This document shows, one piece after another, positions 36,845 to 45,033 of a stretch of DNA of 54,860 bases. A program made the translations under genes and the position numbers. Within the stretch, counting starts at the first letter, position 1. The number at the start of each line of letters is the position of its first letter. The notes under the pieces are model-generated. The model saw only the letters and a program-made list of their open reading frames with translations. It was not told where the DNA came from and made no database searches. The DNA is from Opitutaceae bacterium (GTDB lineage Bacteria > Verrucomicrobiota > Verrucomicrobiia > Opitutales > Opitutaceae), in assembly GCA_023269585.1 (NCBI GenBank), contig JAHFTC010000014.1, forward strand, positions 1 to 54,860, written 5' to 3'.

Positions 36845-38640
36845 AGGAACCGCTGCGCGACCTCAGCGGCGATGCGTTGCAGGAGATCCGCCGGCTCCGG
36901 CGCCTCCTCTTCGGGCTACGGTTGTGGTCATGGCTGCGCCCGAGCGACCGCCAGGCGCTGCTGTGGTGGGCGGTCGCCGCCGGCCTGCTCGGCTCGTTCG
37001 GCACAGTCGCGTTTCGCCTCGCGGGCGACGCGCTCCAATCGCTCTTCCTCGGCGCGAGTCATGACATCGTGGGGACATTCCGCACCCTGGAATGGTGGCA
37101 ACGGCTGCTCATCCCGACCGTCGGCGGCTTGCTCGCGGGCCTCGTCCTTCTCTTCGGCCGCCGGCTGCACGGCCGCGCGACCACCGACTACATGGAAGCC
37201 GTCGTCGTGGGCGACGGCCACGTGCCGGTCCGGCCCAGCCTGCTGCGCTCGTTGTCCGCCCTGTTTTCGATCTCCTCGGGCGAGGCGATCGGGCGCGAAG
37301 GTCCGCTCGTGCAGCTGGCCGCCGTCGCCGCCTCGCTGCTCGGCCGATTGCGGCGCATGGCCCCGGCGCGCCTGCGCCTCCTCGTCGCCTGCGGCGCGTC
37401 CGCCGGCATCGCCGCCACCTACAACGCCCCGCTCGGCGGCGCGCTCTTCGTGGCCGAGATCGTGCTCGGCTCGATCGCGATGGAGACGCTCGGGCCGCTG
37501 CTCATCTCCTCGGTCGTCGCCGTGCTGGTCAACCGCACACTCTTCAACGACGGTCCGCTCTACGCGATCGGCGAAGTCGCCAGCCCGACCTTCGGCGCGA
37601 TGGGGTTCTACATCCTTCTCGGGTTGCTCTGCGGCATGGGTGCGCACCTCTGGATGCGCTTGCTGCGCCACTCCAGCCGCTTCTTCGACCTCACCCGCCT
37701 GCCTCTTACCGTGCGCCTCCCGCTGGGCGGCTTGGTTGTCGGCGCCCTCTCCCTGTGGCGACCGGAGGCGGTCGGCAACGGCATGTCGGTCATCCACGAC
37801 CTCCTCGCCAACCAGCATTACGCGGTGCCTCTGCTGCTCACGGTCGCCCTGGCCAAGATCATCGCCACCGCCGCCGCCTTCGGCTCGGGCGCGGTCGGCG
37901 GCGTATTCACGCCCACACTCTTCGTCGGCGCCGTGACCGGCGTGTTGCTTGTCGCCGTCGCCGCGCTCGTGCCGGGCCTGCCGGCCCTCGATCCCACCGG
38001 TTTCATCCTCGCCGGCATGGGCGGGTTTCTCGCCGCCGCCGCCAACGCCCCGATCACCGCGATCCTCATGATCTTCGAGATGTCGCTCGACCACCACATC
38101 GTGCTGCCGCTCATGGTCACGACGGTCGTCGCCCTCTTCACCGTCCGGCGCATGGGTGGCGAGAGTATCTACCGCGAAAGCCTCCAGTCCGGCGGCCCCT
38201 CCCTCTTCGACGGCGAGCTCAAGGAGCTCCGTGTCGCGCAATTCATGCGACGCGAATTTCTCCAGATCCGTCCGGCCGCCCGCTTCAGCGAACTCGCCGC
38301 CATGCTCCTGCGGGCCCGCCGCGCCCACGTGGCCGTGACCGACGCCGAGGGCGGGCTGCTCGGCGTGATTCAGCTCTCCGACGTCGAGCCCTACCTGCAC
38401 GACCCCTTCGTGGCCGAGACCGTGCTCGCCATCGACGTGGCGCATGAGAACGTGCCGGTGCTCGACGCCGCCCTGTCGCTCCCGCAAGCGCTCGATGTCT
38501 TCGCCCACCACGGGCACGATACCCTGCCCGTCACCGAAACCGTGGATGGACGACAACGCCTCGTCGGCGTGCTCGACCGCGAGGATCTCTACCTGGCCGT
38601 GTCCGAAGTCACCCGCCGTTCCCGCGCCCGCGCCGTGTGA
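36841..38640 (+). CDS. ClC-family chloride channel/antiporter with CBS domains
   Basis: A 599-residue membrane protein. The gating-glutamate motif GREGPLVQ has Glu153. GSGAVGGVFTPTLFVGA is the second ion-path signature. The first canonical motif, G-S-G-I-P, is not found: the aligned place reads ATTDYMEAVVVGDG, so ion selectivity may differ from standard Cl-/H+ exchangers. Residues about 460-595 form two CBS domains (MRREFLQIRPAARFSELAAM and VPVLDAALSLPQALDVFAHH), which often bind adenine nucleotides. It overlaps the EIIA gene by four bases. Confidence 0.93.
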   Translation: MKEPLRDLSGDALQEIRRLRRLLFGLRLWSWLRPSDRQALLWWAVAAGLLGSFGTVAFRLAGDALQSLFLGASHDIVGTFRTLEWWQRLLIPTVGGLLAGLVLLFGRRLHGRATTDYMEAVVVGDGHVPVRPSLLRSLSALFSISSGEAIGREGPLVQLAAVAASLLGRLRRMAPARLRLLVACGASAGIAATYNAPLGGALFVAEIVLGSIAMETLGPLLISSVVAVLVNRTLFNDGPLYAIGEVASPTFGAMGFYILLGLLCGMGAHLWMRLLRHSSRFFDLTRLPLTVRLPLGGLVVGALSLWRPEAVGNGMSVIHDLLANQHYAVPLLLTVALAKIIATAAAFGSGAVGGVFTPTLFVGAVTGVLLVAVAALVPGLPALDPTGFILAGMGGFLAAAANAPITAILMIFEMSLDHHIVLPLMVTTVVALFTVRRMGGESIYRESLQSGGPSLFDGELKELRVAQFMRREFLQIRPAARFSELAAMLLRARRAHVAVTDAEGGLLGVIQLSDVEPYLHDPFVAETVLAIDVAHENVPVLDAALSLPQALDVFAHHGHDTLPVTETVDGRQRLVGVLDREDLYLAVSEVTRRSRARAV

Positions 38641-38646
38641 TTCCGG

Positions 38647-39714
38647 TTACCGGACGGCGCCCGGCGGCTCCAGCCGCTTCTGCCGCACCGCGAGGAAGAA
38701 GGCCGTGCCACCGCCGAGCAGATACAGGTAGAAGGTCAGCAGCCGCCACAGCAGCACCACGGTGCCGACGAGCGCCACCGGCACGAACGCCGGCAGGATC
38801 AGGGCCGCCAACACCTCCACCGCACCACCGCCGCCGGGCACCACGACCAGCATCGAGAGCATGAACAGCAGCCCCTGGGCGAGGAACAGCGGCACCGGGT
38901 TCACCGGCGCATGCACCGCCCACAGGATCAGCGGCAGCAGGCTGTAACGGCAGGTCCACTGCACACTCGCCAGCAGGAAGTTCAGCACCAGCGCGCTCTT
39001 CCGCCGCCCCCAGAGCAACGCCAACGCGTCGCGCATGCGGCGCAGCGTGCGCGAGGCCGCCCGCCGCAGGAACCGGTGCCGGGCGGGCAGGCGCTTGCTC
39101 CGGCCGAAATGCGTCGCGCCCGCGAACCGCTCGACGAGCCGGTGGAACCACGCGCTGCGCAGCAGCACGACCACCAGCGCCACGCCGACCACCGCGGCCA
39201 CGAGGCCCGGCAGCACCACCCGGCTGTCGAGCCGCTCCAGCAGCTGGGCAAAGACCGCGTCGTGCAGCAGCACCCACGCAGCGAAGGGCGCCAGCAACGC
39301 GAAAAAGATCACGTCGATCGCCGCATCCGACGCCAGCATCGAGCCGCCGTGCGCCACCGGCACGCCGGCGCGTTTCAGCAACGTCAGCCGAATCACCGCC
39401 CCGCCGATGCCCGCCGGAGTGGCCGCGACGCCAAACTCCTGCGACATCGAGGCCTGGAGCGCCGTGCGGTAGCGCAGCGGATGGCCGAGCGCGCGGCAAA
39501 ACAACCAGACCCGCGCGCCGTTGCACGCCCAGGCGATGAAGATCAGGCTCACGAGCAGCGGCACCCACCAGGGGTTGAAATCGCGCAGGTGCGCCCACGT
39601 CTCCGGCCGTACGGTGACGCAGAATACCACCACCGTGGCCACGCCCGCCAACGCCACGCCCTGCAGCACCCAGCGCAGCATCTTCTTCGGCTCGATGTGG
39701 CTGGAGGGCTTCAT
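38647..39714 (-). CDS. LPG-synthase-type (UPF0104) membrane protein
   Basis: A 355-residue polytopic membrane protein with about eight hydrophobic segments. AATPAGIGGAVIRLTLLKRAG is the typical P-G-x-G loop of the family, and VVPGGGGAVEVLAALI is the second Gly-rich signature. Families of this fold include MprF's flippase/transferase part and AglD-like proteins; no C-terminal synthase domain is present here. The ribosome site gggagg precedes the ATG at 39714. It is the last gene of a minus-strand envelope cluster. Confidence 0.82.
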   Translation of the reverse strand: MKPSSHIEPKKMLRWVLQGVALAGVATVVVFCVTVRPETWAHLRDFNPWWVPLLVSLIFIAWACNGARVWLFCRALGHPLRYRTALQASMSQEFGVAATPAGIGGAVIRLTLLKRAGVPVAHGGSMLASDAAIDVIFFALLAPFAAWVLLHDAVFAQLLERLDSRVVLPGLVAAVVGVALVVVLLRSAWFHRLVERFAGATHFGRSKRLPARHRFLRRAASRTLRRMRDALALLWGRRKSALVLNFLLASVQWTCRYSLLPLILWAVHAPVNPVPLFLAQGLLFMLSMLVVVPGGGGAVEVLAALILPAFVPVALVGTVVLLWRLLTFYLYLLGGGTAFFLAVRQKRLEPPGAVR

Positions 39715-39861
39715 GGTGTGGGTCCTCCCTTCAGCGCGGACGGCCGGCCCGGCGAAACCACGACCGCCGAACAATCCCGCGAAACGGCCGCGAAGCGGGC
39801 TTCAGCCGGACGCGCCTGCAAAGAAGATCCCGTCCGGGAGCCAGCGCGCATCCGCCGGGGC

Positions 39862-39887
39862 GGGCTGAAGCACCGCCCTACCTGCGG
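39862..39887. repeat. Interspersed short repeat, family 2, copy 1
   Basis: The sequence gggctgaagcaccgcccta and on to 39887 is related to the reverse complement of 47093-47117 (ggggctgaagcaccccgcta and on). About 80 percent of the positions agree by eye. Both copies lie in short intergenic gaps. Confidence 0.5.
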
Positions 39888-39892
39888 CGCGC

Positions 39893-40771
39893 TCACGCTC
39901 CACCTCCCAGCGGCGCCGTGCCGTCCGGCAGCAGATCGCGATAACACGCAGCGACCCGCCCGCGAAGACTTCGCACGATCGCCGCCCGCACCGAGGCCTC
40001 GATCGACGGATACGAAAAATCCACCGGATGCACCGCCACGCGCAGCACGGGGGCGCGGCGTTTCCCCGCACCCCACAGCCGCACCCAGCCCCGCGAACAC
40101 ACCCGGCGCCACGCCGCCCGCACGCTCCATACGAGCACGGGCGCGGGGATGGTCCGTGTCGGGCCGGTGCAGGAGCCTGCTTGCAGGCGATCCGGGTGCC
40201 GCCCGACCGTCGGCCTCGGACTCGCCTGGATGCGGGCTGCGGCCTCCGGATCGTCTTCGGGCTTTGAGCCACCCTGCAACAGTTCCACCTGGCCCCAGAG
40301 GGTGGTGTAATGGAAACCCAGTTTCACCAACGCCCGCCTCCCACCGTCGCTCAGCAGCCACGCCGGGGCGGTGAAACCCCATACCGGCACGTCGCAGCCA
40401 TCGCGCACGATCCGCAGCCCTTCACGCAATCGGCGCTCCGCCTCGGGCTCGTCGATCTGGTAAAACTCGCCCTCGCCCGCGGTGTAATGCTTGCCCATCG
40501 CGCGCTGCAGGGCGTTGCCGTTCACCGCCTCGGCGCGGTGCAGGTAGGCGTGGAGGCAGATCTCGTGGCCCTCGACGGCGCGGTCGCGCAGCCAGGCGGC
40601 GAATTCGCGGTCCTCGTCGCACGGCGGCGCACCGTGCCAGCGCGGCACGACCAGCAATGTCGTCCGCGCCACGCCAAGCTCGCGCATCATCGCCAAAAAC
40701 CGCGCACACTGCGCCCGCGACCCGGGATGCAGGTCGTGGAAGGAGACGATGAGTTGGCACGCAGCGGACAT
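39893..40771 (-). CDS. DUF2334-type polysaccharide deacetylase-like protein
   Basis: A 292-residue protein of the NodB/DUF2334 style. SFHDLHPGS near the start carries the metal-binding Asp/His pair, GHEICLHAYLHR has the second His motif (H-x-x-x-H type), and VWGFTAPAWLLS follows. A low-complexity insert (about 168-206) contains an in-frame palindromic repeat (bases 40169-40194). It is encoded between the GNAT and LPG-synthase-type genes on the same strand. The substrate, perhaps a surface polysaccharide, is unknown. Confidence 0.78.
   Translation of the reverse strand: MSAACQLIVSFHDLHPGSRAQCARFLAMMRELGVARTTLLVVPRWHGAPPCDEDREFAAWLRDRAVEGHEICLHAYLHRAEAVNGNALQRAMGKHYTAGEGEFYQIDEPEAERRLREGLRIVRDGCDVPVWGFTAPAWLLSDGGRRALVKLGFHYTTLWGQVELLQGGSKPEDDPEAAARIQASPRPTVGRHPDRLQAGSCTGPTRTIPAPVLVWSVRAAWRRVCSRGWVRLWGAGKRRAPVLRVAVHPVDFSYPSIEASVRAAIVRSLRGRVAACYRDLLPDGTAPLGGGA
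40169..40194. repeat. Short palindromic interspersed repeat, copy 2, inside a coding region
   Basis: It matches the 908-933 copy at 25 of 26 positions. Read on the minus strand it encodes residues about 193-201 of the DUF2334 protein (PDRLQAGSC), without breaking the frame. Confidence 0.8.
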
Positions 40772-40900
40772 CAGGCGGAGCCTTTCACTTCACAGAAGGG
40801 AACGAAGGAATCCAAGTGCGGAAGCGCGGGCGGGCTGTCGTGCGCGCCTGCAGGCCGCGCCATGCGCTCCCGCAATCGCGAAACCTGCGAGCGCGCCTCC

Positions 40901-41587
40901 TCACACCCGGCCCGTGTTCGGGTCGTGTTTGGCGAAGTCCATGAAGACGGTCGCGAGATAGACAGGCTCGGTGGTGAGGTGGTCCCACTTCGAGATGCGC
41001 CGGCGCTCGAGCATCTGGAAACCGTAGCGGTCGAACATCCGTGCGGTGCGAGTGTCGTCGCGCACCTGCATCTGGCCGAACACGCCGCGCACGTCGCCAC
41101 GGGCCGCGAGCGCCTTCACATACGGGAAGATGAGGAGGCGCGTGGCCTGGCCGTTGCGATACGGCGGCAGGAGGTTGATGTGGAAATGCGCCATGCCCTT
41201 CGGCGCGGGTGGCGTCTCCTTGCCGGCGCGGGTGAAAATCCACCACAGGAAACTCAGGCTCGCGCGATTGTAGCGGAAGGTCGCGATGCGCCAAAGGCCC
41301 TTCGGCACGATCACGAACACCAACAGCAACGCGCTGATCCACACGTTGTACCGGTAACGCCGGCAGCCGAGCAGATAGCCGACGATTTCGCCCGTCTGGT
41401 CGTCCTCGGCGATGAGCGAGTGCTCAAACTCCCAGTCGGTGTAGTAGCGCGTGAGGTAGTCGGTGAAGACGTCGCGGTCGCAGAAGACCGGATCGATCGG
41501 GTTGCCCATGCAGCCGGTGTCGGCACAGATGCGGCGGACGGCCGCACGGTCGGCGGGTTGATAAGGGCGAACGCGGCAGGACGGCAT
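40901..41587 (-). CDS. GNAT-like acetyltransferase with a hydrophobic insert
   Basis: A 228-residue protein. It starts VRPYQPADRAAVRRICADTG, typical of GNAT domains. MAHFHINLLPPYRNGQATRL is the acetyl-CoA motif A region, and RTARMFDRYGFQMLERR is the motif B end. Between them (about 80-125) is a hydrophobic stretch WISALLLVFVIVPKGLW that could be a membrane-associated hairpin. The acceptor is unknown. It is the second gene of the envelope cluster, 132 bases after the glycosyltransferase gene. Confidence 0.8.
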   Translation of the reverse strand: MPSCRVRPYQPADRAAVRRICADTGCMGNPIDPVFCDRDVFTDYLTRYYTDWEFEHSLIAEDDQTGEIVGYLLGCRRYRYNVWISALLLVFVIVPKGLWRIATFRYNRASLSFLWWIFTRAGKETPPAPKGMAHFHINLLPPYRNGQATRLLIFPYVKALAARGDVRGVFGQMQVRDDTRTARMFDRYGFQMLERRRISKWDHLTTEPVYLATVFMDFAKHDPNTGRV

Positions 41588-41719
41588 CGGAGAAAGGCTG
41601 GAAGCGGAAACCGGAGACCGGAAGGCGGAAACGATGAGCTCGGCTCATCGGCGGCGGCACCGCCGTTGCGATGCAATGTACGCTCGTCGGTGCCAGCGCC
41701 CCAAAAATCGCCCCGTCAC

Positions 41720-42949
41720 TTACTTCGCCAGCGGCGAGCCCGGGACTTGCGGCGCGGGCACAGACGGGTGGCTGGGGTGGCCGCGGCGGTAGCGGTCGAT
41801 CAACACCTGGTAGAGTTCGAAGATGCGGTTGAAGGTGCGGTCGATCGAGAAACGGGCGGCGAGGGCATGGTGCCGGGCGAAACGCTCGGCCGGATTGGGC
41901 GCCGGGCGGCGCAGCGCTCCGTCGATCGCGGCGGCGAGCGCACCGGGCGTGCCGGCGGCGGCGAACAGCGGCGCTTCCTCGCAGGACATGCTTTCCTCCA
42001 GACCGCCACCGCGCACGGCCAGCACCGGCGTGCCGCAGGCCTGCGCCTCGAGCGACACGATGCCGAAGGTCTCCCAACGGCCCGCGTGCACGAAAAGATC
42101 CGCGGCGCTGTACAGGTCGGCCAGGCGGGTGGGTGATTCGCAGTAGGGCAACCACGTGAGATTTGGCCGCCGGGTCGCTTCGGTGCGCACCCAGTCGTCG
42201 AGCTCCCCGTCGCCGACCAGCGCCAGATGCACCGCCCGCTCGGGCGACAGGCGATCAAGCGCGCCGATGAGGTTCTTGATGCCCTTCTCGCGAGCCAGCC
42301 GGCCCACAAAGAGCAGCAGGCGGGCATCGTTCGGCACGCCAAACTCGGCCCGCACGCGCTCACGGGAGCTGCGCGGCCGGAACAGCGCGGTGTCGGTCCC
42401 GAGCGGAATGTGTTCCAAGCGTCGGATACCCACACGACGCAGGACTTCGACCAGGTGGTGGCTGGCCACGATCGTGGCGTCCATCCGGTTGTAGAGGTCG
42501 CGGATGTAGCGACGGATTGGCGCGGAAAAGGCGCGGGCGATGAGCGCGCCCGAGAAGCGGGCGATGGTGCGGTCGATCGCGCGAGGGAAGTCCGAATGGT
42601 AGAACGCGACGACCGGCACGCCGAGGCGCAGGCCGGCATCGAGCCCGATCCACGCCGTGCGATACGGATCGCCGACCTCGATGAGATCGGGACGTTCGCG
42701 GCGTACGACCTCGAGGATACGCCGTTTGTCGAGGAGCATGCGGTAGCTCTTCGAGCCCGGCAGACGCATCGATTTGATCTCGTAGACCGCGTGGCTGAGG
42801 CCGGCGGTGACGTGATTACGATGCGACGGAATGATCAGGACATGCCGGCAACCCGGGCGCGCCTCGAGGCGGAGGCGCTTGTCGTGCAGGTAGCGCTTCA
42901 CACCGCCGCCGAGCGGGCTGTGAAACTGGGCGATGTCGCAGATGGTCAT
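41720..42949 (-). CDS. Glycosyltransferase, GT4-like
   Basis: A 409-residue GT-B glycosyltransferase. The N-terminal Gly-rich loop is FHSPLGGGVKRYLHDK, and DLIEVGDPYRTAWIG and VPVVAFYHSDFP match GT4 enzymes. The C-terminal half has LLLFVGRLAREKGIKNLIGA and the E-x7-E region FGIVSLEAQACGTPVLAVR. It probably adds a sugar from a nucleotide donor to a lipid or polysaccharide acceptor at the inner membrane. It is the first gene of the minus-strand envelope cluster. The ATG at 42949 begins at MTICDIAQFHS. Confidence 0.9.
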   Translation of the reverse strand: MTICDIAQFHSPLGGGVKRYLHDKRLRLEARPGCRHVLIIPSHRNHVTAGLSHAVYEIKSMRLPGSKSYRMLLDKRRILEVVRRERPDLIEVGDPYRTAWIGLDAGLRLGVPVVAFYHSDFPRAIDRTIARFSGALIARAFSAPIRRYIRDLYNRMDATIVASHHLVEVLRRVGIRRLEHIPLGTDTALFRPRSSRERVRAEFGVPNDARLLLFVGRLAREKGIKNLIGALDRLSPERAVHLALVGDGELDDWVRTEATRRPNLTWLPYCESPTRLADLYSAADLFVHAGRWETFGIVSLEAQACGTPVLAVRGGGLEESMSCEEAPLFAAAGTPGALAAAIDGALRRPAPNPAERFARHHALAARFSIDRTFNRIFELYQVLIDRYRRGHPSHPSVPAPQVPGSPLAK

Positions 42950-43081
42950 GTGGGGGGACCGAAAGCACCGCAGGTTGGGCGGCCCGGCGCAGCAGCACAA
43001 CCCCTTATCTGGGCTCGGCGGCGCAGGGTGGCCGAACGTTCCGCGCCATGGGTGAGGCGGACGCCGGGACGTCCACCTGCG

Positions 43082-43110
43082 AAAAAGGCGAGCTCACGGG
43101 GAGCTCGCCT
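43082..43110 (-). terminator. Intrinsic terminator after the SYLF gene
   Basis: A perfect 10-bp stem aggcgagctc/gagctcgcct (43086-43095 and 43101-43110) with loop acggg. On the minus strand it is followed by a T-run (from aaaaa at 43082-43086). It lies 29 bases past the SYLF stop codon. Confidence 0.88.
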
Positions 43111-43138
43111 GGAAGTTGGGGAAGTTACCGACGCCGCC

Positions 43139-43834
43139 TCAGTTGCCCGCGACCTCCTGCAGGTAGACCATGAGCGGCTTGACCTCGTCGGGCGGCGTCA
43201 CCCAGTCGGCGAAAAGCAGCTCGGGCATCGTACGCAGCGTCTGGTAGAAGATGCGGTTGTTGGAGTTCTCGGCCGAGAGCCAACCCGTCTTCACCTTGGC
43301 GCCGGCGAACAGGCCGCTGTTTTTCTGATAAACATAAACCGGTGCCTTGATGATCTGCGTCGCCTCCTGCACCCCGGCCGCCCGCGGGCCGGCGACGGCA
43401 CCGGCGTCGGCGCCGAAATTGAAACGAGCATTGTAGAGCAGGCGCGCGCCGACCTCGTCGTTGATCACGTAGACGGTGTGGACGGTTTTCGCCCCGAGCT
43501 GGAGACCGAGACTGGCCTCGCCGGCACCGAGGAAGGTCGGGACGCTCCAGCGGCCATCGGCCCGCTTGACGAGCGCCACACCGTATCCGCCCTTCGCACC
43601 GAAGATGAAGCCGGCCTGGAACTCATTGACGATCACGATCGCCTTGGCCTTCCCGAGCACATCGGCAGGGATGGCGGTGGCGGGCTGGGCCTGAAACTCG
43701 CGCAGGATCGCCTCGCAGCTCTCAATCTGGGTGACGAGGCTCTTGCGTTCGTCGCTCGCGGAGAGCAGCGGGAGGGCGACGAGAGCGACAACAAGGGAGA
43801 CAAGGGAACGCAGGTGCATGATGCTATGATTCAT
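43139..43834 (-). CDS. SYLF/Ysc84-domain exported protein
   Basis: A 231-residue protein with a signal peptide (LRSLVSLVVALVALPLLSA). The body has GKAKAIVIVNEFQAGFIFGAK, GYGVALVKRADGRWSVPTFL and GLQLGAKTVHTVYVINDEVG, the SYLF (Ysc84) pattern, a domain that binds lipids. The usual end SGLFAGAKVKTGWLSAENSNN is also present. It probably sits in the periplasm or at a membrane. Two in-frame ATGs (43834 and 43819) fit; neither has a clear ribosome site. It is downstream of lepB on the same strand. Confidence 0.85.
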   Translation of the reverse strand: MNHSIMHLRSLVSLVVALVALPLLSASDERKSLVTQIESCEAILREFQAQPATAIPADVLGKAKAIVIVNEFQAGFIFGAKGGYGVALVKRADGRWSVPTFLGAGEASLGLQLGAKTVHTVYVINDEVGARLLYNARFNFGADAGAVAGPRAAGVQEATQIIKAPVYVYQKNSGLFAGAKVKTGWLSAENSNNRIFYQTLRTMPELLFADWVTPPDEVKPLMVYLQEVAGN

Positions 43835-43958
43835 TGGTCGGTGGCAGGTTCCGCAGAACCGCGGGTTAGGGAGATACGGGAAAACCCCGCCCCGCGCAAG
43901 CCTCAGACCGGCCGAACCGCGGCACACCCAAGGCTCGGGGCCGGCGGAAACGCGCGGC

Positions 43959-44684
43959 TCACTCCAGCGCGGTGCAGAAACGGTCGTACCGCGGGCGCAG
44001 CCAATGGTCGAGATCACCCGAGACAAACACGGCCTCGGCGCGGCCGATGATGTCGTGACAGGGCATGAAGCCGAAGTAACGGGAGTCGCGGCTGTTGTCG
44101 CGGTTGTCGCCGAGGACGAGACATTGGCCGGCCGGCACGATCACCGGGCCGAAGCTGCGTCGCGCCGGACGCTGCGGCTCGACCATCACGGCGTGGGCGG
44201 CAGGGCCGATTCTCTCGGTGGCGAAAAGCGCGGAGGCGCGCTCCGCTGGCTCAAGGTATCGGATACCGGCGGCGTTCGCCGCGAGCGGGGCGTAGTCGGC
44301 GCGCGTGCCGTTGAGGAAGAGCACGTCGTCGCGCAACTCGACGGTGTCGCCGGCGATGGCGATGACGCGTTTGACGAGACGCACGCCGCCGTCGGGCGCG
44401 AAGCAGACGACGATCTCGCCGCGTGCCGGCGCGTTCCACGTCGCGAGGCGCTTGCGCGTGAACGGCACCTTGAGGTCGTAGGCGAGCTTGTTGATCACCA
44501 CGACGTCGCCCTCGAGAATGGTCGGCTTCATCGAGCCGCTCGGGACATAGTTGATGTCGGCGAGGGCGGATTTCGCCGCGAGGATGCCGAGCACGGTGGG
44601 GGTGAGCGGGCGGATCCAGTTTCTCCACAGCGAGCGCGAGGCGCGGCGAGCGAGAGCGGCGAATGCGGTGGCAAAGGCGTTCAT
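43959..44684 (-). CDS. lepB: Signal peptidase I
   Basis: A 241-residue protein. A single N-terminal membrane segment (about 26-44) precedes the catalytic nucleophile Ser51 in VPSGSMKPT and the general base Lys105 in VRLVKRVIAIAGD. LVLGDNRDNSRDSRYFGF is the box E signature. It cleaves leader peptides of exported proteins. The ATG at 44684 places the Ser about 50 residues in. A 10-bp palindrome lies 85 bases upstream. It is followed by the SYLF gene after 124 bases. Confidence 0.95.
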   Translation of the reverse strand: MNAFATAFAALARRASRSLWRNWIRPLTPTVLGILAAKSALADINYVPSGSMKPTILEGDVVVINKLAYDLKVPFTRKRLATWNAPARGEIVVCFAPDGGVRLVKRVIAIAGDTVELRDDVLFLNGTRADYAPLAANAAGIRYLEPAERASALFATERIGPAAHAVMVEPQRPARRSFGPVIVPAGQCLVLGDNRDNSRDSRYFGFMPCHDIIGRAEAVFVSGDLDHWLRPRYDRFCTALE

Positions 44685-45033
44685 GGTGCGAACAGGGAGG
44701 CGCTCCCCGGCGCGGGACAACAGCAGGCTGGATGAGCGGCGGCGGCGCGGGACCGGCGGCGGGAGGGATCATGTCAACCAATAGTTGACATGACTCATGG
44801 GACGGCTCGCCTTTGCGATCCAGCGGGCGGCCGGGAAGCGATCGAATTGAAGCGGTCGGCGGCGCTGGTCGTCTGGGCCAGCCGGGATGGACCGCGCCGG
44901 TTCTCGGCTGCGCGGAAACACGGCGCCCGTCGTGATGCTGCGCGTGCCCCCGGATTCCCGGGGCTGTTAGCCGCGGCGCACGGGCCAGCCGGCGCTTGCG
45001 CCGCGGGAGGAGCGCGGCGAGGGTGGCCGCACT
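44685..45033. other. Divergent intergenic region between lepB and ygiQ
   Basis: This 349-base gap has no credible gene. It contains one striking perfect palindrome (44769-44793). The rest is GC-rich with no other clear signal. Both neighbours are transcribed outward, so it must hold both promoters. Confidence 0.7.
44769..44793. promoter_or_regulatory. Perfect palindrome with TTGACA in both directions
   Basis: Arms tcatgtcaac (44769-44778) and gttgacatga (44784-44793) flank caata. Each arm contains ttgaca reading outward, so it could be a regulator's operator, paired divergent -35 boxes, or both. It is AT-rich compared with its surroundings. No convincing -10 box stands 16-18 bases out on either side. 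Confidence 0.6.
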
